From assembly GCA_023487615.1 (NCBI GenBank), contig JAMDBH010000061.1, positions 815-11,543 of the forward strand: a stretch of 10,729 nucleotides of DNA, given 5' to 3'. The notes under the pieces were generated by a model. It saw nothing but the letters and a program-made list of their open reading frames with translations. It did not search any database and had not been told where the DNA came from. Positions within the stretch are counted from its first letter, which is position 1. The number at the start of each line of letters is the position of its first letter. A program made the position numbers and the translations under genes. This document shows positions 1 through 6,685 of the stretch, piece by piece. Source of the stretch: Gammaproteobacteria bacterium (GTDB taxonomy: Bacteria > Pseudomonadota > Gammaproteobacteria > SURF-13).

Positions 1-117
1 GTCACCGGCCATAACAGCAGATAAAGCGCCGCCAAGGCGAGCACCGCTGCGATCAGGCGTTGCGTGGCGACCTCCATGCCTCGCGGCCAGCGCCGCGCAA
101 GATCTATCGCCCACACC
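1..117. repeat. Left arm of 117-bp perfect inverted repeat
   Basis: Bases 1-117 are the exact reverse complement of 573-689 (position k pairs with 690-k), with no mismatch seen; identity stops at 118/572. The arm is an inverted duplicate of the 3' part of the PAP2 gene, with about 455 bases between arms. Its position at the very edge of the window suggests a fold-back chimera at a contig end rather than a biological repeat. If the real contig continues to the left, the inverted copy may extend further. Confidence 0.95.
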
Positions 118-792
118 TTGTTTCTGTGGATCAATAAACAGGGCCTGTTCGCCGACGATGTTGTGTGGGCGGCCATTACGATGCTGGGTGACGGCTGGAT
201 TGCCATGATCTTACTGCTGCCGCTGGCGGGGCGGCGCCCGGACATCCTCTGGGCAGCCATGGTTGCCGGTCTACTCAGTACACTGCTGGTGCTCAGCTTC
301 AAACTCGCGCTCGGCGTTGCACGTCCACCGGCCGTGTTGTCACCCGAGAGCTTTCATCTCATCGGCCCCGCCCTCAAGGCCACGGCCTTTCCCTCCGGCC
401 ACACGGCTACTATCTTCGCCTGGGCGGGTGTGGTCGCACTCGGTTTTAAGAATGGATGGCTAGGGGCGGGCCTGTTGCTCATCGCCGCCGCCGTCGGGCT
501 ATCGCGCATCATGGTGGGCGTGCATTGGCCGCTCGACGTACTGGGCGGGGCGCTGCTCGGTTGGATGAGTGCGGTGTGGGCGATAGATCTTGCGCGGCGC
601 TGGCCGCGAGGCATGGAGGTCGCCACGCAACGCCTGATCGCAGCGGTGCTCGCCTTGGCGGCGCTTTATCTGCTGTTATGGCCGGTGACCAGTTATGCGG
701 ATACACAAGTATTGCAGCGCGTCATTGCGCTGAGCTGTTTGATGCTGGCTCTGCCGGGCTTGATACGTCTATTCGTGGCTTCACACGGATGA
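64..792 (+). CDS. PAP2-family membrane phosphatase with chimeric 5' end
   Basis: This is a type 2 phosphatidic acid phosphatase-like integral membrane enzyme; relatives dephosphorylate lipid phosphates such as undecaprenyl diphosphate, phosphatidate or lipid A. All three PAP2 signatures are intact in the 242-residue frame: K80-x6-R87-P88, P110-S-G-H113, and S147-R148-x5-H154-x3-D158, with hydrophobic segments between and after them. The first 18 codons (64-117) are not genuine. They lie in a perfect inverted copy of 573-689, and homology to the family starts at about codon 19 (LFLWIN, comparable with LLVWIN near the N-terminus of the other PAP2 protein at 3475). The authentic start therefore seems lost at the 117/118 junction, probably only a few residues missing, or it is a TTG at 118. 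The 3' end overlaps the convergent glycosyltransferase by 71 bases. Family assignment is firm; substrate is unknown. Confidence 0.85.
   Translation: MATSMPRGQRRARSIAHTLFLWINKQGLFADDVVWAAITMLGDGWIAMILLLPLAGRRPDILWAAMVAGLLSTLLVLSFKLALGVARPPAVLSPESFHLIGPALKATAFPSGHTATIFAWAGVVALGFKNGWLGAGLLLIAAAVGLSRIMVGVHWPLDVLGGALLGWMSAVWAIDLARRWPRGMEVATQRLIAAVLALAALYLLLWPVTSYADTQVLQRVIALSCLMLALPGLIRLFVASHG
573..689. repeat. Right arm of 117-bp perfect inverted repeat
   Basis: This segment is the partner of bases 1-117. It sits inside the PAP2 reading frame downstream of the last catalytic motif and codes for normal-looking protein, so this copy is taken as the original and the copy at 1-117 as the derived one. 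Confidence 0.95.
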
Positions 793-2362
793 GCGCAATC
801 CCGTTTTTGTAATAAAGCGTCTCGTAGCCCTTGAGGCGCGGCAGATAGCTCGACTTGGTCAGTGCGATCTCGCCGGGGCGCGGTTCGCGCCGCTCCACAA
901 GCCGTTCGCTGTAAACATTAAAGCTCGGCGCGTTCAGTCCCCCCATTTCGGCGAAATCGTCAACGATGAAGCTCGGCGCGTTCAGTCCCCACATGACCAC
1001 CGTATAATCGGCCCGCTTGGCGATGAGCGCCGCCTCCTTGATGGGCGATTGCAAAATCTGCCCCGCTATCGGCAGCACAAACAGCGCCACCCCCGTCACG
1101 GTAACGAGCCCGCTGCACAACAATTTTCCTGGGCTGCTAAACCGGTTTTCAAACATAAAGTACACAGTGAGTAAAATGGCCAGTGAAAAAAATAATCTGT
1201 AGGGGAATGAAAAGTAATCGCCCGCATCGCGCAATGTGTCTCGAATAAACACATCATGCACCGCCGCGAGCCAGGCATGAATCAGTTCGGGGAGAAACAG
1301 CAAGGCGGTAAACAAGAGCAGCGGCGGCAGAAGGATCATGAATCCGGAGCGCAATGTGTCCAGGTACATGGCCATCAAGATGATGGCGGCGGGATAGCCG
1401 TACACCGCATAGTGGGGCAACTTGGTGCCGGAAAACGAAAAAAATATCAGAACGAATAAAAACCATATCAGGAGATAACGTTTTAGATCATCGTTGACGA
1501 TTTCGCCGAAATGGGTGAAGGTTTTGAACAGCAGTACGGTGTAAGGCAACAGACCGATGAGGACGACCGGGATATAATAAAAAAATCCGCCGCCATGCTG
1601 CTCAAAGGTTTCTCCAAAGCGGGCGATATTATGCTTGAAGAAAAATCCCTGGATAAAGGCGTCGCCCTCTCTGAGGTACTGCGCGATGTACCAGGGCAGG
1701 GCCAGCAGCCCGAACAGCGCCATCGCACGAAGATTAAACAGCGCCATGAGCCAAGTCCTGAATTCACCCTTGCTCAAAAAAAACAACAGACTCACGGCGA
1801 GTGGAATGACCACCGCAACCGGCCCCTTGGTGAGAAAGCCCAGGGCCATGGCTGCGGCGCTGAGATAGACATATCTCAGTTCGCGTGACTGATAGAAAAG
1901 ATAAGTACTAAACAGTGCACCGCTGAGAAACAGATTCAATAGGGCGTCCGCGATGGCGGCCTTGGCGATGAGCGAGATCTGCAACGTACTGGCCGTGATG
2001 ATGGCGGCATACAAAGCCATGGCGGTGGTCGTGTACCTCTTTGTGAAGAGAAAGATCAGCCAGACCCACAGCGTGGCGGCTAAAGCCGAGGGTAACCGCA
2101 AGGCGAATTCATTAAGACCCAAGGTCCAGACGCTCGCGGCCTGCAACCAGTGGATTAGCACCGGCTTGTCGTAGCGCGGCGCACCATTCAGATAAGGGGA
2201 AATAAAATCGCCGCGCACGAACATCTCGCGGGTGGCCTCGCTGAAGGCGCCCTCGTCCAGGTCGAACAGCGGCACCGCATGGATGTTGAGAAAAAAACCG
2301 GCCAGCACACAGGCGGCGAACAATGTGTAAAGCCCTATGTTGGAGCGAGTGAGGCTGTTCAT
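722..2362 (-). CDS. ArnT-like (GT39/GT83-type) membrane glycosyltransferase
   Basis: A multipass glycosyltransferase of the PMT/ArnT superfamily, which moves a sugar from a polyprenyl-phosphate carrier to an acceptor on the periplasmic face. The N-terminal loop has the expected DLDEGAFSEATREM block with the acidic D-E pair, followed by RYDKPVLIHWLQ. Further family blocks are KGPVAVVIP, PWYIAQ, HNIARFGETFEQHGGG and SGTKLPHYAVYGYPA. About a dozen hydrophobic segments precede a C-terminal soluble region. The frame is open to a GTG at 2404 and an ATG at 2398, but those lie in or beside a palindromic repeat. The ATG at 2362 has AGGG eight bases upstream and gives 546 residues, so it is preferred. 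Residues about 459-481 carry an unusual 16-residue insertion in which GLNAPSF occurs twice. It converges on and overlaps the PAP2 gene and is divergent from the operon at 2499. Sugar and acceptor are unknown. Confidence 0.88.
   Translation of the reverse strand: MNSLTRSNIGLYTLFAACVLAGFFLNIHAVPLFDLDEGAFSEATREMFVRGDFISPYLNGAPRYDKPVLIHWLQAASVWTLGLNEFALRLPSALAATLWVWLIFLFTKRYTTTAMALYAAIITASTLQISLIAKAAIADALLNLFLSGALFSTYLFYQSRELRYVYLSAAAMALGFLTKGPVAVVIPLAVSLLFFLSKGEFRTWLMALFNLRAMALFGLLALPWYIAQYLREGDAFIQGFFFKHNIARFGETFEQHGGGFFYYIPVVLIGLLPYTVLLFKTFTHFGEIVNDDLKRYLLIWFLFVLIFFSFSGTKLPHYAVYGYPAAIILMAMYLDTLRSGFMILLPPLLLFTALLFLPELIHAWLAAVHDVFIRDTLRDAGDYFSFPYRLFFSLAILLTVYFMFENRFSSPGKLLCSGLVTVTGVALFVLPIAGQILQSPIKEAALIAKRADYTVVMWGLNAPSFIVDDFAEMGGLNAPSFNVYSERLVERREPRPGEIALTKSSYLPRLKGYETLYYKNGIALIRVKPRIDVSSPAEPASNSSAQ
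921..990 (-). repeat. 22-bp direct duplication flanking an inverted insert
   Basis: Bases 921-942 and 969-990 are identical 22-base copies, 48 bases apart. The stretch between them, extended to 942-969, is the exact reverse complement of 1488-1515 (28 of 28 bases, mismatching immediately on both sides). In protein terms GLNAPSF is repeated around IVDDFAEMG. The 48-base addition keeps frame and adds no stop. Confidence 0.95.
1488..1515 (-). repeat. Probable donor of the inverted 28-base insert
   Basis: In the minus-strand gene this segment codes HFGEIVNDD within a normal part of the ArnT-like protein. Its exact reverse complement occurs at 942-969, where it is read as IVDDFAEMG. It is taken as the donor because it lies in continuous family-like sequence, while the other copy interrupts a motif. 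Confidence 0.85.
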
Positions 2363-2402
2363 ATCGCGGGCCCTAGAGTCCATTTCGGATAAAACCATAT
2401 TC

Positions 2403-2465
2403 ACCGCGGAGGACGCGGAGAGATAAGTTCAAAAAGACTTGGTTCAGCTCTGCGCCCTCTGCGGT
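2403..2465. repeat. Imperfect palindromic intergenic repeat (CCGCGGAGGACGCGG type)
   Basis: Left arm 2403-2419 and right arm 2449-2465 are complementary at 14 of 17 positions; two of the three differences would be G-U pairs in RNA. The loop is about 29 bases. Short sequences of this kind, built on GCGGAGGACGCGGAGA and its complement, are commonly seen between genes in proteobacteria; that comparison is from memory. It sits between the two divergent genes, so any promoters for them lie in or beside it. I could not identify convincing -35/-10 pairs. Confidence 0.7.
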
Positions 2466-2498
2466 AAATTGTTTTTGCTTGATGATCTTCTTCGTAGA

Positions 2499-3482
2499 AT
2501 GGGCGAAAGGGTTGCGCTGCGCGCTCGCGCCACCTACACTGAGTCAGCACCCTCATCGCCAACCAGCCCGCCAAACTACCTCGTGAAGCTATCATATCTC
2601 ATAGGCATCACTCTCTTTATCGCCTTCGTGGCGCTGATCGAATTCTATCTCGGTTGGCGGAACGTGCTCGCCCCCTGGCGGGCCTTGCCCTATAGTCTAT
2701 TATTCCTGGCTATTATACTGACGTTTTTTACTTACTGGGTCAGGGCCGTGCGGTTGTATGACTATTTCCGCGATGAAATGCGGGGGGCGTTTGCCTCTTG
2801 CTTCAGACTCATGCTGCTGCATAATTTTTTCAATAACATGCTTCCGATGCGGGCCGGAGAGATTTCCTTTCCCATACTTATGAAGCGCTACTTCAACGTG
2901 CCGCTGATGCGTTCCACCCCCGCACTGCTGTGGTTTCGGGTGCTGGACATGCACACCCTGGTGCTGCTCGCGCTGGGGATCACTCTTCGGCCCTGGACGT
3001 ATGCCGGCGCGGCGTGTCTGCTATGGTTGAGCGTGCCGTATCTGCTGTTTCTAGGTAATGCAAAGATACTCGGCTATCTGGACGCCAATCCAGGCGGCCG
3101 TCCGCGCAGACTGCTGCACAAGGTTTTAATCAGTCTCCCGCACACCCACAGCGCCTTCTGGCGCGCCTGGCTGTGGACCGTCATCAACTGGATCGTCAAA
3201 TTGGGCGTATTTGTCTGGGTGTTGCGATTGTTTATCGAGATCCCGTTCGCCGCCGCCTGGCTCGGCGTAATTGGCGGCGATGTGACCAGCGTGCTGCCCA
3301 TCCATGCCTTCGCGGGCGCCGGCACCTACGAGGCGGGCGTGGTGGCGGGCTTACTGCCGTTCGGCGCACCGGCCGCGGCCGCCTTCAAGGCCGCTGTCAA
3401 CCTGCACTTATTCTTGCTGGCCACCACGCTGCTGGGCGGTGCGGTGAGTCTATTGCTTTCACGGCCTGCTCAACATGGATGA
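2499..3482 (+). CDS. LPG-synthase-TM/AglD (UPF0104)-type multipass membrane protein
   Basis: This resembles the flippase-like transmembrane domain family that includes the membrane half of MprF and archaeal AglD (PF03706 type). Supporting blocks are HNFFNNMLPMRAGEISFPILMKR in the first half (the family's NNxLPxRxGE pattern) and GGDVTSVLPIHAFAGAGTYEAG in the second (the GxGxxE pattern), with about seven or eight hydrophobic segments. There is no C-terminal lysyl-transferase domain, so it is a stand-alone membrane domain, possibly moving a lipid-linked intermediate across the membrane; that role is inferred. The frame is open from a TTG at 2439 inside the palindromic repeat, which is unlikely to be the start. 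ATG 2499 (327 residues) or GTG 2583 (about 299 residues, just before the first membrane segment) are more plausible, and neither has a good ribosome site. Its end overlaps the next gene by 8 bases. Confidence 0.8.
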   Translation: MGERVALRARATYTESAPSSPTSPPNYLVKLSYLIGITLFIAFVALIEFYLGWRNVLAPWRALPYSLLFLAIILTFFTYWVRAVRLYDYFRDEMRGAFASCFRLMLLHNFFNNMLPMRAGEISFPILMKRYFNVPLMRSTPALLWFRVLDMHTLVLLALGITLRPWTYAGAACLLWLSVPYLLFLGNAKILGYLDANPGGRPRRLLHKVLISLPHTHSAFWRAWLWTVINWIVKLGVFVWVLRLFIEIPFAAAWLGVIGGDVTSVLPIHAFAGAGTYEAGVVAGLLPFGAPAAAAFKAAVNLHLFLLATTLLGGAVSLLLSRPAQHG

Positions 3483-4044
3483 GGCGCTGCTCGTCTGGAT
3501 CAACCAGTCCTGGGCGCATCCCTGGAATGATGTCCTGTTTTCCTGGCTTTCCGACCGCAACACCTTCGCCTTTCCGCTGGCGGCAGTTATGCTCCTGCTC
3601 AGCATAAAACAGTATGGCCGTGATGGAGTGCGGTTGTGGCTGGCGTTGCTTGCTCTGGTCATCGCCGGCGATGCGATGGGCAATCTGGTCAAGCATCTAT
3701 GGGCGCAACCGCGCCCATGCTATGTCATCGCTGAGTTGTTGCGGCTTCCCAACGGGCGCTGCGGATCTCAGTTGAACGGCATCCCCTCCAACCACGCGCT
3801 CAATTTTTTTGCGGTGGCCACTTTTATAAGTTTCATTACACGTTCGTGGAGATGGGCGCTGACGCTGTTCAGCATCGCTCTATTAGTAACGATCTCCCGT
3901 GTCTATCTCGGCAAGCATTATCCGAGTCAGGTGGCGATGGGCGCCGTGATCGGAACCCTGCTGGCTTACCTTGCCGCCCTCATCGGCGTACAATATTTTG
4001 ATTTTATGCGCCGCATCCATCATCCCCATGAACAGCACCGCTGA
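3475..4044 (+). CDS. PAP2-family phosphatase with atypical third motif
   Basis: A 189-residue membrane phosphatase of the PAP2 type, short and made almost wholly of the core domain. Motif 1 is K73-x6-R80-P81, motif 2 is P104-S-N-H107 (Asn instead of the commoner Gly), and motif 3 is S141-R142-x5-H148. The usual aspartate four residues after that histidine is Gln152 (HYPSQV rather than HYPSDV). That aspartate normally supports the nucleophilic histidine, so activity may be altered. The start at 3475 overlaps the previous gene by 8 bases and the next gene starts inside its last codons, implying coupled translation. With a GT2 enzyme and ArnT-like proteins beside it, a role in handling undecaprenyl phosphates or modifying lipid A is plausible but not shown. 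Confidence 0.88.
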   Translation: MDEALLVWINQSWAHPWNDVLFSWLSDRNTFAFPLAAVMLLLSIKQYGRDGVRLWLALLALVIAGDAMGNLVKHLWAQPRPCYVIAELLRLPNGRCGSQLNGIPSNHALNFFAVATFISFITRSWRWALTLFSIALLVTISRVYLGKHYPSQVAMGAVIGTLLAYLAALIGVQYFDFMRRIHHPHEQHR

Positions 4045-5044
4045 ATCCGTCGCGCACCGCGTCTCGCTCGTCGTGCCTCTGTACAACGAGGCGGAGAGCG
4101 TTGTGCCGCTGCTCCTGCGCGTCCACGAGGCACTGGCCGGTTATCGCCATCCGTGGGAGTTGATTCTGGTCAGCGACGGCAGCACGGACGACACGGAACG
4201 AGTGGTGCGGCAGGGCGCCGCACAATACGGCCGCCACGTGCGCGTGATAACCCTACAACGCAACTTTGGTCAGACCGCTGCGATGCAGGCGGGCATTGAT
4301 GCGGCGCGCGGCGACGTGATCGTCACGCTGGACGGCGATCTGCAAAACGACCCGGCCGATATCCCGCGCATGGTGCAGCGCCTGCTGGACGAGGATCTCG
4401 ATCTGCTGGTCGGCTGGCGCAAAGACCGCAAAGACAATCTCTGGCTGCGCACCATTCCCTCGCGCATCGCCAACTGGCTGATCGGACGGATGACCGAGGT
4501 GCGCCTGCACGATTACGGGTGCAGCCTCAAGGTATATCGCGCGCAGGTCATCAAGAACGTTCGCCTCTACGGCGAGATGCACCGCTTCATCCCGGCCTGG
4601 ATGGCCGCACATACGGCAACCTCGCGTATCAAGGAGGAGGTCGTTGCGCATTCGCCGCGTCAGTTCGGCGTCTCCAAATACGGTCTCTCGCGCACCTTCC
4701 GCGTGATTATGGACCTGCTCTCGGTGTACTTCTTCATCCGCTTCCGCGCGCGCCCCGGTCACTACTTCGGCGGTATAGCACTCGCGTTCGGCGGCATCGG
4801 CTTCATCGGCATGAGTTATCTATTCGTTCTCAAGATCTTTTTCGGGGAGAACATCGGCACACGTCCGTTGTTGATGATAAGCGTATTGCTCATTGTGATG
4901 GCCGTGCAGTTTCTCACCACCGGCGTGTTAAGCGAACTGATTGCGCGCACCTATTTCGAATCGGGCCAGGCCCGCTCATACATCATGCGCAACCCCGAAA
5001 GTCCGGAGGAATCAGCCGAGGCGGGCTGGAAGCATCCGGCATGA
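4028..5044 (+). CDS. GT2 polyprenyl-phosphate glycosyltransferase (ArnC/GtrB/DPM-like)
   Basis: This 338-residue enzyme is predicted to transfer a sugar from a nucleotide donor to undecaprenyl phosphate on the cytoplasmic face. The GT-A domain shows SLVVPLYNEAES at residues 13-24, VSDGSTDDT at 48-56, NFGQTAAMQAGIDAARGD at 79-96 and the metal-binding LDGDLQNDP at 101-109 (D102-x-D104), then DYGCSLKVYR. Two C-terminal membrane helices (about 245-271 and 280-305) match the GtrB/ArnC architecture. The frame is open from a TTG at 3971, but homology starts just after the ATG at 4028. That start overlaps the PAP2 gene by 17 bases, as expected for a coupled operon. The first acidic residue of the DDGS-type motif is Ser, a position that varies in this family. 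The sugar cannot be deduced. Confidence 0.9.
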   Translation: MNSTAESVAHRVSLVVPLYNEAESVVPLLLRVHEALAGYRHPWELILVSDGSTDDTERVVRQGAAQYGRHVRVITLQRNFGQTAAMQAGIDAARGDVIVTLDGDLQNDPADIPRMVQRLLDEDLDLLVGWRKDRKDNLWLRTIPSRIANWLIGRMTEVRLHDYGCSLKVYRAQVIKNVRLYGEMHRFIPAWMAAHTATSRIKEEVVAHSPRQFGVSKYGLSRTFRVIMDLLSVYFFIRFRARPGHYFGGIALAFGGIGFIGMSYLFVLKIFFGENIGTRPLLMISVLLIVMAVQFLTTGVLSELIARTYFESGQARSYIMRNPESPEESAEAGWKHPA

Positions 5045-5104
5045 TGCTCGGCAAGAGACCGGCCGGCCGGCATTGTCGCGGATTGTGTCCATGAGCCAGG
5101 CGGT

Positions 5105-5177
5105 CTCTCCCTCATCCGGCCCTTCGGGCCACGGCTGCGCCCCCCTCGCTTCGCTCTCCCCAGCGGGAGAAGGGGAG
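5105..5177. repeat. REP-like repeat with two small hairpins
   Basis: A stretch starting CTCTCCCTCATCCGGCCC contains two hairpins: 5118-5130 (GGCCC-TTC-GGGCC) and 5155-5170 (TCTCCC with GGGAGA), ending AAGGGGAG. It resembles the CTCTCCCTCATCCGG...GGGAGAAGGGGAG elements commonly found between proteobacterial genes; that comparison is from memory. It lies in the 160-base gap between the GT2 gene and the next start. A 12-base self-complementary CCGG run lies just before it at 5059-5070. Confidence 0.65.
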
Positions 5178-5204
5178 TCAGTGCGGTCCTTCGGCCGCAG
5201 GTTC

Positions 5205-6665
5205 ATGGGTAGAGGCGTCATCATCGCCCTGCCGTTTTTTTTACTCAGCCTGCCGCTCCTCAAGGCCGTGCTGATGTGGGGCGCAGGCCTGGAGTTGCAC
5301 TTCGATGAAGCCCAATACTGGGAATGGTCACGCCGACTAGACGGGTCTTATTATTCCAAGGGCCCGCTGGTCGCCTGGCTGATTGCATTATCCGAAACCT
5401 TACTTGGCCACGGCGCCTGGCAAGTCCGCCTCCCCGCCTGGTTAGCCTACAGCGGTTTCCTTGCTCTGTTGTTCTACTTTGCACATCAAGTGTGGAACAG
5501 CCGCGCGGCGAGCGAATGGGTGCTGCTGTTGGGGCTCACCACGCCGCTGTTCTTCAGTCTCGGATCGGTGATGACCACCGACATCCTGTTGTTGCTGCTG
5601 TGGACATGGGGTCTGTGGGCCGTGTGGCGCGCGCTGTTTCGCGGCCGGTCACTTGCCTGGTATGAGTTCGGCGCGGCGGCGGGCCTCGGAGGGCTGACCA
5701 AGCTCAGCATCGTCTTGCTGCCTGTTTTTGTTGGCCTGTGGCTGTTGCTCACCCGCGCCGGCCGCGAGCAACTCAAGACCCCCCACCCGTGGCTGGCGGC
5801 GCTGCTGGCCCTGGTCCTGTTCAGCCCGGTAGTCCTCTGGAACGCTCAGCACGACTGGGTCATGTTTCGTCACGAGCTGGGTCATGTCGCGCATGACGAA
5901 TTGTCGCTGAACAGCCTACTGGATTTTTCACTGACTCAAATTTTTGCCTTGTCGCCGCTTGTGGCGTTGGTGGCGGCCAGCGTGTTATGGCGCAGACCTG
6001 CATCCGAGCAGCAACGCTTCCTGTGGTACTCGTCGCTGTCCCTGTTAGGATTTTTTCTGATCAAGGCGTTCAGCGCCAAGGTTCAACTCAACTGGGCGGC
6101 GCCGAGTTATATCGGATTTCTGATTCTGTTTGCCGGACAGCTACCCGATCTCGCGCGCGTGAAGCGGGCGTTTGTTTACGTCGGGGTGTTCATATCGCTG
6201 ACGATGATAGCAATCGGCCATTTTCCCTATAGCTTTGGCTTGGCAAGTCAGCAGGACCCGTTTCGTAAAATGCGCGCCTGGCAAGCGCCGGTGGCGACAG
6301 TGCAGATCGCCCTGGAGGAGGCGGGCAAGCCCATCGAATTTATTCTTACCGATTCGTATACCCTAGCGGGCGAACTGGCCTTTTACTGGCCAACCCCGAT
6401 GCCTGTTTACATCACCGGCAACGCCACGCGCCGTTACAATCAACACGATCTATGGCCCGGTATCGAACGCGAGGCGGGGCGTAATGGCGCATACATAAGT
6501 ACCTCCACCGAACCGCCGCCGGAATTATTGCGCGCCTTCACCCATTGCGTGCTGCTCCCGCCGGTGACCGCCTATGCGCCCGACGGCGCCGTGCTGCGCA
6601 CCCTCTACGCAAGACACTGCACGGACTATCAGCCGATTACCTGGCCGCGCCCGTCGCGTTACTAA
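5205..6665 (+). CDS. Second ArnT-like (GT39/GT83-type) membrane glycosyltransferase
   Basis: A 486-residue multipass protein of the PMT_2/ArnT-like group, predicted to use a polyprenyl-phosphate sugar, such as the GT2 product made by its upstream neighbour. After the first membrane segment comes LHFDEAQYWEWSRRL (residues 31-45, with the D34-E35 pair typical of the first periplasmic loop) and YYSKGPLVAWLIA. These belong to the DEAxYWxWS subgroup, distinct from the DLDEGAFSEA type of the minus-strand gene. The frame stays open back to 4941, and an ATG at 5091 would give 524 residues. However, the extra N-terminal residues are encoded by the REP-like repeat and look non-protein, so ATG 5205, right before the first hydrophobic segment, is preferred. 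The C-terminal soluble part ends with a Cys-containing LYARHCTDY. It is probably in the same operon as 2499-5044. Confidence 0.85.
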   Translation: MGRGVIIALPFFLLSLPLLKAVLMWGAGLELHFDEAQYWEWSRRLDGSYYSKGPLVAWLIALSETLLGHGAWQVRLPAWLAYSGFLALLFYFAHQVWNSRAASEWVLLLGLTTPLFFSLGSVMTTDILLLLLWTWGLWAVWRALFRGRSLAWYEFGAAAGLGGLTKLSIVLLPVFVGLWLLLTRAGREQLKTPHPWLAALLALVLFSPVVLWNAQHDWVMFRHELGHVAHDELSLNSLLDFSLTQIFALSPLVALVAASVLWRRPASEQQRFLWYSSLSLLGFFLIKAFSAKVQLNWAAPSYIGFLILFAGQLPDLARVKRAFVYVGVFISLTMIAIGHFPYSFGLASQQDPFRKMRAWQAPVATVQIALEEAGKPIEFILTDSYTLAGELAFYWPTPMPVYITGNATRRYNQHDLWPGIEREAGRNGAYISTSTEPPPELLRAFTHCVLLPPVTAYAPDGAVLRTLYARHCTDYQPITWPRPSRY

Positions 6666-6685
6666 GGAAATCCTGAGTCATGTTG

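Noticed and set aside
354..626. Minus-strand 90-residue frame sharing its first 18 residues with the PAP2 frame at 64
   Set aside because: It is the antisense of the PAP2 gene; the shared start is a consequence of the 1-117/573-689 inverted repeat, not a gene family.
921..990. Short spaced repeat considered as a CRISPR fragment
   Set aside because: There are only two copies, inside a coding gene and in frame, with the intervening sequence derived from the same gene.
1511..1888. Plus-strand 125-residue open frame
   Set aside because: It lies antisense to the ArnT-like gene, its translation is charged and low-complexity, and it matches no family.
4253..4762. Minus-strand 169-residue open frame
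   Set aside because: It is antisense to the GT2 glycosyltransferase; composition is that of a high-GC shadow frame.
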